A stretch of 64,000 bases of DNA from Streptomyces sp. NBC_01314 (GCF_041435215.1 NZ_CP108394.1:806001-870000); one strand, 5' to 3'. Shown: positions 8,658 through 17,766, counted from the first letter of the stretch. Made by a program: numbers and translations. Notes: generated from the letters alone by a model not told the origin.

Positions 8658-9635
8658 CTATCCGCCGATCTTCACTGGCCCGATTTCCGCCACTGCGGGT
8701 GATTCCTTCTCACCTCCGTCGAGAGTGGAATCCTCTTCGTCCTGAGCGGGCGGTCGAGGTTTGCGAGGCCAGAAACCGCGCCTCCCACCGCCCATGCCCT
8801 GTCCGACGGAGGCCGTGACCCGGTCCAGATAGATGGCCAGGATCACCACCGAGAGCCCTGCCTCGAAGCCGAGACCGAGATCCAGTGTCGAAATGGCGGT
8901 GGTGACCTGCCCACCCAGTCCTTCGGCTCCGACCAGACCGGAGATGACCGCCATCGAGAGGGACAGCATGATGACCTGGTTGACGCCCGCCATGATCGTC
9001 GGGAGTGCCAGCGGCAGCTGCACGCCGAACAGGGTCTGGCGGGGCGTGGAGCCGAACGCGTGGGCCGCCTCGACGACCTCCGCGTCCACGTTCCGGATCC
9101 CCAGCTCCGTGAGTCGGACGCCCGGTGGCAGGGCGAAGATGATCGTCGCGACGACACCCGGGACGACGCCGATGCTGAACAGCGTGACGACCGGCACCAG
9201 CCACACGAACGCGGGCATCGTCTGCATCAGGTCCATGACCGGCCTGAGCGCCGCACTCGCCCACCGCTTGCGCGCCGCGAGCACCCCGGTGGGGATCGCG
9301 ATCAGAACCGCGACCACCGTGGCGACCAGAACGAGCGCCAGCGTCTGCATCGCGGCCGCCCACTGCTCCATGCTGATGATGAGCAGCAAACCGAGCAGGG
9401 AGCCGACGGCGAACTTCCACCCCTTCGTCAGCAACCCGACGAGGGCGAAGATCAGCGCCAGGATCACGGGGTCCGGAGCTTCGAGCACACTGATGAGCCC
9501 GTCGACGGCGGAGCCGATGACATCGCTCACCGCGTCGAAGAACCCACCCAGATTATTGGTGAGCCAGTCGAAGAAGTTCTGGAGCGCGTCCCCGACGCGG
9601 AGCTTGGGGACATCGATCAGTGACAGCACAGTCAT
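8658..9635 (-). CDS. Betaine-type ABC transporter permease
   Basis: A 325-residue ProW/OpuAB-type permease. An N-terminal amphipathic stretch precedes several membrane segments (for example around residues 55-110 and 125-165). The permease signature lies near AAHAFGSTPRQTLFGVQLPLALPT, which is the EAA loop that docks on the ATPase. Its start overlaps the end of the ATPase gene by 4 bp (ATGA at 9635-9632), indicating translational coupling. The hydrophilic acidic tail of about 45 residues is longer than in many homologues. Its role is import of a quaternary amine with the flanking ATPase and lipoprotein. Confidence 0.9.
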   Translation of the reverse strand: MTVLSLIDVPKLRVGDALQNFFDWLTNNLGGFFDAVSDVIGSAVDGLISVLEAPDPVILALIFALVGLLTKGWKFAVGSLLGLLLIISMEQWAAAMQTLALVLVATVVAVLIAIPTGVLAARKRWASAALRPVMDLMQTMPAFVWLVPVVTLFSIGVVPGVVATIIFALPPGVRLTELGIRNVDAEVVEAAHAFGSTPRQTLFGVQLPLALPTIMAGVNQVIMLSLSMAVISGLVGAEGLGGQVTTAISTLDLGLGFEAGLSVVILAIYLDRVTASVGQGMGGGRRGFWPRKPRPPAQDEEDSTLDGGEKESPAVAEIGPVKIGG

Positions 9636-10894
9636 CGCGCACTCACCTCCGTTCGGACGTTGTCGGAGTGGAGTTCCTGCTGTGCGGGGGCTTGGCCGTT
9701 ACCGGTCTGATGTGCGGCGCCGCGCTGCCCCAGAGCGTGGAGCAGCGTGACTCTGGCGAGCACTCCCTCCACACGACCGTCGTCGTCCACGACGGCCAGT
9801 GCCTTGGGGGTGTCGGCACTCACCGCCAGCAGTTCGGAGAGGTGGGCGTGCACGGACACACTGACCACCTGGTCGTCGAGAACGCCGTCGAGGGAATCTG
9901 CGCCGGCCTGTACGGCTTTGACGATCGCCTCTTCGTCGACGGCACCGCACAGCTTCTTGTTCCGGTCGACCACGAAGAGGCGCGCGGCCTGATGGTCACG
10001 CATCAGCTTCTGGACGGCTCGGGGTCCGAGCTCGGATCCGACGAGGGCCACAGGTGGCGTCATGACGGCGCCGGCGGTCAGCACGCGCGTCCGGTCGACA
10101 TCCAGCACGAACTGGGCGACGAAGTCGTCGGCCGGAGCGTTGAGAATCTGCTCCGCCGTGCCGATCTGGACGATCCGCCCGTCGCGCATCATCGCGATTC
10201 TGTCCCCGAGGCGCATGGCCTCGTTCAGATCGTGCGTGATGAAGAGGATGGTCTTGCCCAGCTTGTGCTGGAGCTCGATCAGCTGGTCCTGCATCTCGCG
10301 CTTGATCAGGGGGTCCAGGGCGCTGAACGCCTCGTCCATCAGCAGGATGTTGGTGCCTGTCGCCAGTGCTCGCGCCAGGCCGACGCGTTGCCGCATACCT
10401 CCGGACAGTTGTCCCGGAAGTGATTCCTCCCAGCCCTTCAGTCCCACCAGTCGCAGTGCTTCCTTGGCGCTGCGCTCGCGCTCGTCCCTGCCGATTCCCT
10501 GGATCTCCAAGCCGTACGCGGCGTTCTCACCCACGGTGCGATGGGGAAACAACGCGAAGTGCTGGAAGACCATGCTGACCTTCTCGCGGCGCATGCGTCG
10601 CAGCTGCTGATCATTCATGGTGACGACGTCTTCGCCGTAGACGAGCAGCTCGCCCGCCGTCGGCTCCCACAGCCCGTTCACCATGCGGATCAGCGTCGAC
10701 TTGCCCGAGCCGGACAGTCCCATGACGACGAAGATCTCGCCTTCGCGCACCTCGAAGGACGCGTCGATCACCGCTGCGGTGATGCCGTCCTTACGAAGCT
10801 CCTCACGCGTCGCCCCTTCGCGCAGGCGTGCAACGCCACGTTCAGGGCGTTTACCGAAGACCTTGTATGTCTCATGGGCCACAATCGCGTTCAT
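9632..10894 (-). CDS. Betaine-type ABC transporter ATPase with CBS pair
   Basis: A 420-residue ProV/OpuAA-type ATPase. The Walker A GLSGSGKST is near residue 60, the Q-loop FQHFALFPHR follows, then the signature QLSGGMRQRVGLARAL, Walker B ILLMDEAFSALDP and the H-loop ITHDLNEA. About 130 C-terminal residues form a tandem CBS region, which in OpuA senses ionic strength or nucleotides. The tail after residue 390 is Gln/Asn-rich and not conserved in my recollection of the family. It is the first gene of the transporter triplet and lies 89 bp downstream of the Rieske oxygenase. Confidence 0.92.
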   Translation of the reverse strand: MNAIVAHETYKVFGKRPERGVARLREGATREELRKDGITAAVIDASFEVREGEIFVVMGLSGSGKSTLIRMVNGLWEPTAGELLVYGEDVVTMNDQQLRRMRREKVSMVFQHFALFPHRTVGENAAYGLEIQGIGRDERERSAKEALRLVGLKGWEESLPGQLSGGMRQRVGLARALATGTNILLMDEAFSALDPLIKREMQDQLIELQHKLGKTILFITHDLNEAMRLGDRIAMMRDGRIVQIGTAEQILNAPADDFVAQFVLDVDRTRVLTAGAVMTPPVALVGSELGPRAVQKLMRDHQAARLFVVDRNKKLCGAVDEEAIVKAVQAGADSLDGVLDDQVVSVSVHAHLSELLAVSADTPKALAVVDDDGRVEGVLARVTLLHALGQRGAAHQTGNGQAPAQQELHSDNVRTEVSAR

Positions 10895-10983
10895 GCCGGA
10901 CTCCTGTCGCCGGTGGTGGTGCGTACTCGGCTCGCAGACACGTGAAGATCACGGGGCTCGAACTTCGAGTGCTTGGTGGATGA

Positions 10984-12312
10984 TCACTGGCCTGAGACCT
11001 GGGTCAGCTGGTCGTGGTGACCATCCTTGATGCCGAGATGCTCACGTAGACGCTCTATGTACCAATTGTCGAACGCCTCGACGTCACCCTCGACTCCCGC
11101 ATAGGGGCCGGGCTCGTATCCCGGGTCGCTCGCACCGCGCTGGACCAGATCGACGAACGCCCGGTCCTGATCGTTCGTGGCGCGCCACACGGCGGTCAAC
11201 GAGTCGACGTCGTAGTCGACACCTTCGACGGCGTCGGCGTGCACGAGCCAGGTGGTGCGCACCAGCGTCTTGTCCGGCGCGACAGGCACGGCACGGAAGA
11301 CGACGGCGTGGTCGCTGAGCATGTGGAACCAGGAGTTGGGCTGCATGTGCAGTGACATGTCGCCGAACTCGGGGGCCGGGATCTCACCGATCAGCTTGCG
11401 GCTGACCTGCGCCCCCGCCTCCCCGAAGGAGGCGCCGGCGCCGTCGAGCGGCAGGTGGGTGATCTGGTAGCCGGTGGGCCGGCCGTCGAGCTCGCGATGC
11501 GTGCCGATCGGCATGCCGGTCGCCGCGCAGGCGGAGTGCAGACGGGCCTCGGCGGCCTGGTAACGCTCGAGAACGGCACGCATCCGCGGGGGGTAGTCGC
11601 CCCCTGCATAGAGGCCGACGGGGAAGTAGGCGGTGAGCAACTCGGGGTGGCCGGCATCGCAGTGCTGGCATTCGCGATTGTTCTCCACCACCAGCTTCCA
11701 GTTGCCCTCCTCGATCAGGTCGATCTGGTGCGCGACCTTCGCGTCCTGGAGCCGGTAGGGCGCCAGGTAGGGCTCGATGACCGCGGCCACCTCGTCGATG
11801 TCCGCGGGAGGCTCATCGGCGAGACACACCATGACCAGACCGGCCACGGTGCGCACACTGACGGGCTTGAGGCCGAACTGCTTGCGGTCGAGCGCGGGGT
11901 CCTGGCCCTCGGCATGGATCAGGCTGCCGTCCGTGCGGTAGGTCCACTGGTGGTACGGACAGACCAGGTTGCCCACGGAACCACACGGGTCGTCCAGGAT
12001 CCGGGAGCCGCGGTGTCGGCAGACGTTGCGGAGGGCTCGGACGTTCTCGTCGTCGTCCCGCACGATGATGATCGACTGCCGCCCGATGTCCAGGGTGACG
12101 TAGTCGCCCGGCTCGGAGAGTTCCGCCTCCGTGCAGGCGAACAGCCAGTGCCTGCCGAATATGACGTCGAGGTCGAGGTCGTACACCTCTTGGCTTGTGT
12201 AGAAGGGCGCCTCAAGGCTGTAGCCGACCGCTCGGCGCGCGACCATCTCGGCGATGTCAGGGGCCGATGCCGGATTGCCGGACGAGAAGTTCACGGGACA
12301 TCTCCCACTCAT
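10984..12312 (-). CDS. Rieske non-heme iron oxygenase (betaine N-demethylase, large subunit)
   Basis: A 442-residue ring-hydroxylating-type oxygenase alpha subunit. The Rieske 2Fe-2S ligands are Cys98-His100 (VCRHRGS) and Cys118-His121 (CPYHQW). The mononuclear iron site has His217 and His222 in ECQHCDAGHPEL. This belongs to the class that demethylates stachydrine, carnitine and glycine betaine, with hydroxylation of an N-methyl group releasing formaldehyde. Its reductase is divergent at 12824. It is the first gene of the long minus-strand run, so the divergent region upstream probably holds the main catabolic promoter. Demethylation of proline betaine or hydroxyproline betaine is inferred from the HpbD-like epimerase and the transporter. 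Confidence 0.85.
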   Translation of the reverse strand: MSGRCPVNFSSGNPASAPDIAEMVARRAVGYSLEAPFYTSQEVYDLDLDVIFGRHWLFACTEAELSEPGDYVTLDIGRQSIIIVRDDDENVRALRNVCRHRGSRILDDPCGSVGNLVCPYHQWTYRTDGSLIHAEGQDPALDRKQFGLKPVSVRTVAGLVMVCLADEPPADIDEVAAVIEPYLAPYRLQDAKVAHQIDLIEEGNWKLVVENNRECQHCDAGHPELLTAYFPVGLYAGGDYPPRMRAVLERYQAAEARLHSACAATGMPIGTHRELDGRPTGYQITHLPLDGAGASFGEAGAQVSRKLIGEIPAPEFGDMSLHMQPNSWFHMLSDHAVVFRAVPVAPDKTLVRTTWLVHADAVEGVDYDVDSLTAVWRATNDQDRAFVDLVQRGASDPGYEPGPYAGVEGDVEAFDNWYIERLREHLGIKDGHHDQLTQVSGQ

Positions 12313-12338
12313 GATCAGAATTCACGACGAGTCCCTGT

Positions 12339-12369
12339 TTCGCACAGTGGGACAATCGCACTGTGCGAA
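12339..12369. promoter_or_regulatory. Palindromic operator in the Rieske/reductase divergent region
   Basis: A perfect inverted repeat with 11-bp arms (TTCGCACAGTG at 12339-12349 and its complement at 12359-12369) and a 9-bp spacer lies 27 bp upstream of the Rieske start. IclR-type proteins bind palindromes of this general form, so the iclR product at 1176 is the first candidate ligand. The rest of the 511-bp divergent gap (12313-12823) holds no recognisable gene. A second GCG-rich partial repeat near 12675 (TTGCGCTATGCGG) may be a weaker site. Confidence 0.6.
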
Positions 12370-12823
12370 CCGAGGCTAGGAGTGACCCCATGGCCTGTCA
12401 AGGGCTCCCGGCCTGGCGGTTTCGATGGATGGCCACCCGCGCGGTAAAGGCTTGATTACCTGGCGGTTTCGCCTGCGACTTCGGCTCACCGAACACCCGC
12501 ACATCGGCTCGTCGGTCGCGCGCCGGACAGGACGGAGGGCTCTCCGCGGCAGCCGCGACGCCGCGACGAACAGGCGATCGCGCCCCAACCCAGGGACTCC
12601 CTCGGCGCCCTGACGAGGTCTGTTGACAATCGAGGATCGACAGACCCACTCTTGTCTCGCATGACACGAACGTTGCGCTATGCGGTACAAAATTGCCGAT
12701 GAAGGCATCTGAGTCCGGCCGCGCAGAACTGAAGGCTTTACCTGACCGAGTCGCTGCTCACCTGACGCAGCGGGTTCGGCTTCGAGTCATCCATCGGTGC
12801 CCACCGTGCTACTGGAGGTTCAA

Positions 12824-14044
12824 GTGGTGGTCGCAGCAACTGGCCCGGACACCGTCGTCACCACTGGTGACCTGTTCGCGACCCAGGCGGATTTCAGCCT
12901 GATGCCCCCGTCCTGGGCTCCGGACTGCTGGGGTGAGGAGGACCAGGCGGTCCTGGTGTGCCGCAAGGTCCTTGAGATCACCCATGACGTCAAGAGCTTC
13001 CACTTCGAGGCCGACGGCCATCGCACGTTCAGCTTCGACCCTGGTCAGTTCGTCACGCTCCAGCTCGAGATCGACGGGGCGGCGTTCACTCGCTGCTACA
13101 CCATCTCGTCGCCACCGACGCGCCCGCACCGGATCTCGATCACGGTCAAGCGCGTCCCCGGTGGCCCGGTCTCGAACTGGCTGCACGACAACGTGGTCCC
13201 CGGCACGCGCATCACCGCCCAGGCACCATTGGGCGGCTTCACGCCGGCGAACCCACCGGCGCCGAAGTACCTGTTCCTGTCCGCCGGCAGCGGCATTACT
13301 CCGCTCATGTCCATGACGCGGACCATGTACGACCTCGGCTCCGACGCGGACGTCCTCTTCGTGCACAGCGCCCGCACGCCGGCGGACATCATCTTCCGCC
13401 GCGAGCTGGAGGCCATGACCGCCGTCATGCCGAACATCCGGGTCGTCCATGTGTGTGAGGACGACAATCCCTCGGAACGGTGGATGGGGCTGCGCGGTCG
13501 CCTGTCGGCGCCCCTGCTCCAGGCACTCGCACCCGATCTCGACGAACGCGAGACCTACACCTGCGGGCCCGCCGGCTACATGGCGTCGATCCGGGGCATC
13601 CTCGGGGAAGTCGGCTACGACATGCGCCGGTACCACGAGGAGAGCTTCTCCTTCGAGAGCCTCCCGGCCTCCAGCGTTCCCACCCCTGTCGACGGTGGCG
13701 GAGCCGCGACGCCGCCCGACGCCGTCGGCGCCGACGAGGGTGACCACGCCCCCGCATCGGACGAGGAAACCGGCGCACCTACGACCTACAGCGTCGAGTT
13801 CGTCCGCAGTGGCCGCACCGTCACCTGCGCCGCGGACGGCACCCTCCTCGACGCGGCCTACGCGGCCGGCCTCAGGCCTCCGGCCTCGTGCACCGCGGGG
13901 ATGTGCGGGACCTGCAAGACGACCATGCTGTCCGGAGAAGTCGACATGCAGCACAACGGGGGGATCCGTCCCCGAGAAGTCGCTCAGAACAAGATCCTGA
14001 TCTGCTGCTCCAAGCCGTTGAGCGACGTCCGAATCGACGCATGA
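12824..14044 (+). CDS. FAD/NAD(P)H and 2Fe-2S reductase partner of the Rieske oxygenase
   Basis: A reductase of about 407 residues with three modules: FAD domain (RCYTISSPPTRP), NAD(P) domain (FLSAGSGITPLMSM and YTCGPAGYM), and after a Pro/Asp-rich linker a C-terminal plant-type 2Fe-2S ferredoxin domain. The cluster ligands are C-x4-C-x2-C in SCTAGMCGTC and a later Cys in ILICC. It passes electrons from NAD(P)H to the Rieske centre encoded at 10984. GTG at 12824, or 12827, is preferred over GTG at 12797 because GGAGG lies at 12814-12818. Its stop overlaps the next start by 4 bp (ATGA), so the two are translationally coupled. Confidence 0.88.
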   Translation: MVVAATGPDTVVTTGDLFATQADFSLMPPSWAPDCWGEEDQAVLVCRKVLEITHDVKSFHFEADGHRTFSFDPGQFVTLQLEIDGAAFTRCYTISSPPTRPHRISITVKRVPGGPVSNWLHDNVVPGTRITAQAPLGGFTPANPPAPKYLFLSAGSGITPLMSMTRTMYDLGSDADVLFVHSARTPADIIFRRELEAMTAVMPNIRVVHVCEDDNPSERWMGLRGRLSAPLLQALAPDLDERETYTCGPAGYMASIRGILGEVGYDMRRYHEESFSFESLPASSVPTPVDGGGAATPPDAVGADEGDHAPASDEETGAPTTYSVEFVRSGRTVTCAADGTLLDAAYAAGLRPPASCTAGMCGTCKTTMLSGEVDMQHNGGIRPREVAQNKILICCSKPLSDVRIDA

Positions 14045-15180
14045 CAGAGGGCTGTGAGTGGACGAAGCCGAAGGGTAGCGAGAACTTGTCGTTGAAGACG
14101 ATGGCAGCCGTCCTCCTCACCGGCCATGGCGGGCTCGAGAAACTCGAGTACCGGACGGACGTACCCGTTCCCCACCCCAAGAGGGGCGAGGTGCTCATCC
14201 AGGTCGCCGCCGCCGGGATCAACAACACGGACGTGAACACCCGTATCGGCTGGTACTCCAAAGCGATCGCCTCTGGGACAGGCGAAGGGGGATCAGCGGG
14301 CTTCGACGCCGTCGACGACGCGGACGCGACGTGGACGGGCGAAGCCCTTGAATTCCCCCGCATCCAGGGTGCGGACGTCTGCGGCCGCATCGCCGACGTG
14401 GGCGAGGGCGTTTCACGCGATCGCATCGGCGAGCGAGTCCTCGTACGGAACATGCTGCGCACCCCCGTCGACTACCGGCCCTTCGCGTGCTGGACCCTCG
14501 GCAGCGAATGCGACGGCGGATTCGCACAGTTCACGGTTGCCCCCGCCGCAGAGACGTACACCGTTCACAGCGACTGGAGCGACGAGGAACTCGCGGCCGT
14601 GCCGTGTGCCTACTCCACCGCGGAGAACATGCTGCACCGGGCCGCGGTCGGGGCGGAACGGGTGCTTGTGACCGGCGCCTCGGGCGGAGTGGGACTCGCC
14701 GCCGTACAGCTCGCCAGACGCCGGGGCGCGACCGTCATCGCGGTGTGCTCGGCCACGAAGGCCGCCGATGTCATGGCGCAGGGCGCCGACCGGACCGTTG
14801 ACCGCGGTGCGGATGTGGTCAGCGCCCTTGGCGGTGGCTCCGTCGACGTGGTGATCGATCTCGTCGGCGGCCCTCAGGTTTCGGGCCTGCTGGACCTGCT
14901 GCGACCCGGCGGCCGCTATGCCATCGCGGGCGCCATCGGAGGGCCGGTCGCGGAGATCGATCTGCGCACGCTGTACCTCAAGGACCTCTCGGTGTTCGGC
15001 TGCACGTTCCAAGAGGACGAAGTGTTCGAGAACGTGATCAAGTATGTCGAACGCGAGGAAGTACGACCGGTTGTCTCCCGCACTTACCCCCTGGAAGCCA
15101 TCGCTCAAGCACAGGAGGACTTCCTCACAAAACGCCACCTCGGAAAGCTGGTGCTCATCCCGCCGGCCCCGACGGCCTGA
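14041..15180 (+). CDS. Zinc-less medium-chain alcohol dehydrogenase/quinone oxidoreductase
   Basis: A 379-residue MDR-superfamily protein. It has a GroES-like N-terminal fold ([20 protein letters not shown]), an NADP site ([17 protein letters not shown]) and the C-terminal KLVLIP typical of quinone-oxidoreductase-like members. The structural zinc Cys cluster is absent. An insertion around residues 75-100 ([15 protein letters not shown]) is also seen in a subgroup of this family. It is coupled to the reductase by an ATGA overlap and followed 77 bp later by the epimerase, so it is part of the betaine operon. No step in the published hydroxyproline betaine route needs it; its substrate is unknown. 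Confidence 0.75.
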   Translation: MTEGCEWTKPKGSENLSLKTMAAVLLTGHGGLEKLEYRTDVPVPHPKRGEVLIQVAAAGINNTDVNTRIGWYSKAIASGTGEGGSAGFDAVDDADATWTGEALEFPRIQGADVCGRIADVGEGVSRDRIGERVLVRNMLRTPVDYRPFACWTLGSECDGGFAQFTVAPAAETYTVHSDWSDEELAAVPCAYSTAENMLHRAAVGAERVLVTGASGGVGLAAVQLARRRGATVIAVCSATKAADVMAQGADRTVDRGADVVSALGGGSVDVVIDLVGGPQVSGLLDLLRPGGRYAIAGAIGGPVAEIDLRTLYLKDLSVFGCTFQEDEVFENVIKYVEREEVRPVVSRTYPLEAIAQAQEDFLTKRHLGKLVLIPPAPTA

Positions 15181-15257
15181 AAACGAATCTGAATCCGCCA
15201 CATACGCCACAGCGCCACGCGGTTGAGTGCGAAACCAACCGTCGAAAGAAGGTCAGA

Positions 15258-16361
15258 ATGCGCATCGCCGAGATTCACGTGTACCAAATGGACCTGCCGT
15301 TGAGCGGCAAGGTCTACCGGATGTCAGAAGGCGCCTATACGACTTTGGACTCGACGATTGTGGAAGTCGTGTCCGACACGGGAGTCTCCGGCTGGGGGGA
15401 GGTGTGCCCGGTCGGCCCGACCTATGCGCAGGAGCATGCCCTGGGTGCCCGGGCCGCGCTCAACCAGATGGCGCCGGGCCTGATCGGCAGAACGGTGACG
15501 GGTCCGCTGGAGATACGGCGTGCGATGGCAGCGCTCCTCCATGGGCACAACTACGCGAAAGCCGCGATCGACATCGCGATTCACGACCTGATCGGCAAGG
15601 CCCACGGCATACGAGTGTGCGACATGCTGGGCGGCGCGGCCAGCGAGCGTGTGAGCTCCTATTACGCGCTGACTGTCGGCGAGCCGGATGACGTCGCTCG
15701 GACCGCCGTGGAGAGGATCGCCGAGGGCTACCCGCGACTTCAGATCAAGGTGGGCGGGCGACCGGTCGAACTCGATATCGAGACGATTCGCAAGGTGTGG
15801 GAAACGACAGGTTGCACCCGCCTTTCCGTCGACGCCAACCGGTCGCTGAACACACGCGACGTGCTTCGCATCGGCCGGGAATGCGCCGACATCCCCTTCG
15901 TCTTCGAGCAGCCCTGCAACACGATGGAGGAGATCGCCGCGATCCGCGGGCAACTGCACCACGGGATCTACCTCGACGAGAACACCGAGAGTCTCAATGA
16001 CGTGCTCCGGGCGATCTCGCTCGGAGTATGCGACGGATTCGGACTCAAGGTCACACGATTCGGCGGTCTGGGAGGTATCGCGACCGTCAGAGACCTCTGC
16101 GAGTCACGTTCCATGCCTCATACGTGTGACGACTCATGGGGAGGGGACATCATCGCTGCCGCATGCGTGCACATCGGCGCGACGGTGAAGCCGCAGCTGC
16201 TCGAAGGTGTATGGCTCGCCGAACCCTTCATGGACGTCCACTACGACTCGGACAATCCGGTCCGGGTCGAAGGGGGCCACGTTCAGGTGCCGACCGGCCC
16301 CGGTCTCGGTGTCGTTCCCGACGAGGGCGTCTTCGGCAAGCCTGTCGCATCCTTCGCATAG
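15258..16361 (+). CDS. hpbD: Enolase-superfamily epimerase, HpbD-like (proline betaine/hydroxyproline betaine 2-epimerase)
   Basis: A 367-residue member of the muconate lactonising enzyme subgroup. Acid/base Lys164 lies in LQIKVG, metal ligands are Asp192 (VDANRS), Glu217 (FEQPC) and Asp240 (YLDENT), and the second Lys264 is in GLKVTRFGG. The first Lys of the usual KxK is Gln. HpbD enzymes place two Lys on opposite faces of the substrate and racemise the C2 of quaternary prolines; the spacing here agrees with that architecture. The betaine importer, Rieske demethylase and DHDPS-type deaminase nearby match the published genome context of HpbD. AAGAAGG precedes the ATG. A mandelate racemase or cis,cis-muconate role is less likely, given these neighbours. 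Confidence 0.78.
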   Translation: MRIAEIHVYQMDLPLSGKVYRMSEGAYTTLDSTIVEVVSDTGVSGWGEVCPVGPTYAQEHALGARAALNQMAPGLIGRTVTGPLEIRRAMAALLHGHNYAKAAIDIAIHDLIGKAHGIRVCDMLGGAASERVSSYYALTVGEPDDVARTAVERIAEGYPRLQIKVGGRPVELDIETIRKVWETTGCTRLSVDANRSLNTRDVLRIGRECADIPFVFEQPCNTMEEIAAIRGQLHHGIYLDENTESLNDVLRAISLGVCDGFGLKVTRFGGLGGIATVRDLCESRSMPHTCDDSWGGDIIAAACVHIGATVKPQLLEGVWLAEPFMDVHYDSDNPVRVEGGHVQVPTGPGLGVVPDEGVFGKPVASFA

Positions 16362-16425
16362 TGGAGAAATACTCCCCCTGGTCCCCGGCCGGCCGCGTGC
16401 TCCAGCGTTCCTCGGGTCGTGAATG

Positions 16426-16458
16426 GGCAGGGCAACCCGCAGGTCAGGTTGCCCTGCC
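16426..16458. terminator. Hairpin downstream of the epimerase gene
   Basis: A perfect 12-bp inverted repeat (GGCAGGGCAACC at 16426-16437 and its complement at 16447-16458, 9-nt loop) lies 64 bp after the epimerase stop. It separates this operon from the IS relic and the convergent racemase-family gene. Confidence 0.6.
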
Positions 16459-16479
16459 TGAGCAGAGCAACGAGGGCGG

Positions 16480-16680
16480 TGAAAGCGTTCGTCGACGGTC
16501 ACCCGACCCGGGGCATGCCCGGTGCCCCGCGGACGCAACCGCCGTGAGGCGTCGCTGAAGGCACTGGTCGGGCCGGGCGGCATCGGCCAGGTCTGGCAAG
16601 CGCCGGGAACCCGCCTGGTCGACCACTCCGTGGCCGTCGGCCGACACGACGAGCCTGGCCGTGACCTGATCGTGGGACAC
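16480..16680 (-). pseudogene. Relic of an IS1380-type transposase N-terminus
   Basis: Read on the minus strand, this stretch gives ARLVVSADGHGVVDQAGSR followed by LADAARP. After a change of frame it gives LRPRGTGHAPGRVTVD. Both pieces resemble the opening of IS1380-family transposases, where a VSADGxGVVxxAGxRLLADLAD block is followed by RPRGxxHDPGRxxxDLAV. The remaining 400 or so residues of the transposase and any inverted ends are missing. It marks an old insertion between the convergent epimerase and racemase-family genes. The identification rests on recalled family motifs, not a search. Confidence 0.5.
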
Positions 16681-16698
16681 CGCTCGTCCGGACCAGGC

Positions 16699-17766
16699 TC
16701 AGGGCTCAGGGCTCAGGGCCCAGATGTCCCCGACGGTGAAACCGTCGACGAACGGGTCGTCGGGGTCGAGTACGAGGGTGTTGTAACCGGTGATCCACGC
16801 CTGGCCGCCGATGGTCGGGACAACGCCCGTGTAGGGCCCGACCCGCACCTCCCGGATGAGTTCGCCGGTGTAGACGGTGCCGAGGATCCCCTCGTGGCGG
16901 AAGGGTTCGTTGAGCCTGAGTGCGCCCTTGGCGTGCAGGGTGGCCATCCGCGCGCACGTACCGGTGCCGCACGGGCACCGGTCGATGGCACCGGTCCACG
17001 TCGCGGGGTTGGAGAAGTCCACGGGGCCGCTCGCCACCGTCACCGCGTTCTTCATGTCGGCGGCCGGATTGTCGGTGGGGCCGGACAGCTGAGAGATCGT
17101 GATTCCGATGCCCGGGTAGTCGGGGTGCTCGACCGGCAGCTGATCCTGGGCGGCCCGGAGGATGAGGGAGGAGACGCGGGTGATCTCCCGTCCGTGGGAC
17201 GGGACCAGCTGCAGTCCGTCGAACTGCCGCACGTCCGCGATCACGTAGAACATGCCGCCCCACCCGACGTCGACGGTCACCCGGCCGAGCTCGGGGACGT
17301 CGATCACGGCGTCGAGGTGAGCGGCGAAGACGGGAACGTTCTCGAAGGTCACTTGTCTGACCTTGCCGTCGCGGCACTCGGCCCTGATGCCGATAAGGCC
17401 GGCCGGGGCCTCCAGCTTGAACTCGGTGAAGGGCTCCCGCATGGGGATCATGCCGGTTTCGAGCAGGACGGTAGCGACGGCGATGGTGTTGCCGCCACTC
17501 ATCACGGGGTACTCGACCTGCTCCATGATGATGAAGCCGGCCGCGGCGTCCGGGTGCTTGGGCGGAACGATCAGGTTGCAGCACATGGGCGGGTAGCCAC
17601 GGGGCTCACGCAGCATGAGCGACCGGAGCTGGTCGTCATTCTGCTCAAGCCACTTCATCTGCTCGTAGACGGACCCACCGGGGAGGTGCGGGACGCCTCC
17701 GGTGATGACGCGCATCGGCTCGCCCGAATGTGTGTCCACCGCGTGGATCATTCGCTTGAAAGACAT
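16699..17766 (-). CDS. Proline racemase superfamily: candidate 4-hydroxyproline 2-epimerase with Ser/Cys catalytic pair
   Basis: A 355-residue protein of normal length for the family. The start at 17766 (MSFKRMIHAVDTHSGEP) is chosen because HAVDTHSGEP is the conserved family opening and GGAAAG precedes it; upstream in-frame sequence is not conserved. The first catalytic position, usually Cys in MCGHGT, is Ser90 in YPVMSGGNT. The second is Cys266 in CPCGTGTCA. Cys/Cys enzymes are proline racemases or hydroxyproline epimerases, and Cys/Thr enzymes are trans-3-hydroxyproline dehydratases. A Ser/Cys pair occurs in part of the family. In this locus either epimerisation of 4-hydroxyproline or trans-3-hydroxyproline dehydration would fit. 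The gene is divergent from the chimeric regulator at 17961. A 7-bp tandem repeat (AGGGCTC, about three copies) overlaps its stop. Confidence 0.75.
   Translation of the reverse strand: MSFKRMIHAVDTHSGEPMRVITGGVPHLPGGSVYEQMKWLEQNDDQLRSLMLREPRGYPPMCCNLIVPPKHPDAAAGFIIMEQVEYPVMSGGNTIAVATVLLETGMIPMREPFTEFKLEAPAGLIGIRAECRDGKVRQVTFENVPVFAAHLDAVIDVPELGRVTVDVGWGGMFYVIADVRQFDGLQLVPSHGREITRVSSLILRAAQDQLPVEHPDYPGIGITISQLSGPTDNPAADMKNAVTVASGPVDFSNPATWTGAIDRCPCGTGTCARMATLHAKGALRLNEPFRHEGILGTVYTGELIREVRVGPYTGVVPTIGGQAWITGYNTLVLDPDDPFVDGFTVGDIWALSPEP

Noticed and set aside
15258..16361. Call as mandelate racemase or muconate lactonising enzyme
   Set aside because: The catalytic layout (single Lys164 in IKVG, Asp192, Glu217, Asp240, Lys264) and the betaine transporter/demethylase context fit the HpbD group better.
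16684..16720. AGGGCTC tandem triplet at the end of the racemase-family gene as a mobile-element end
   Set aside because: It is only about three 7-bp units, with no matching inverted repeat elsewhere.
16699..17766. Call as true proline racemase
   Set aside because: The first catalytic Cys is Ser and the neighbourhood concerns hydroxyproline derivatives.
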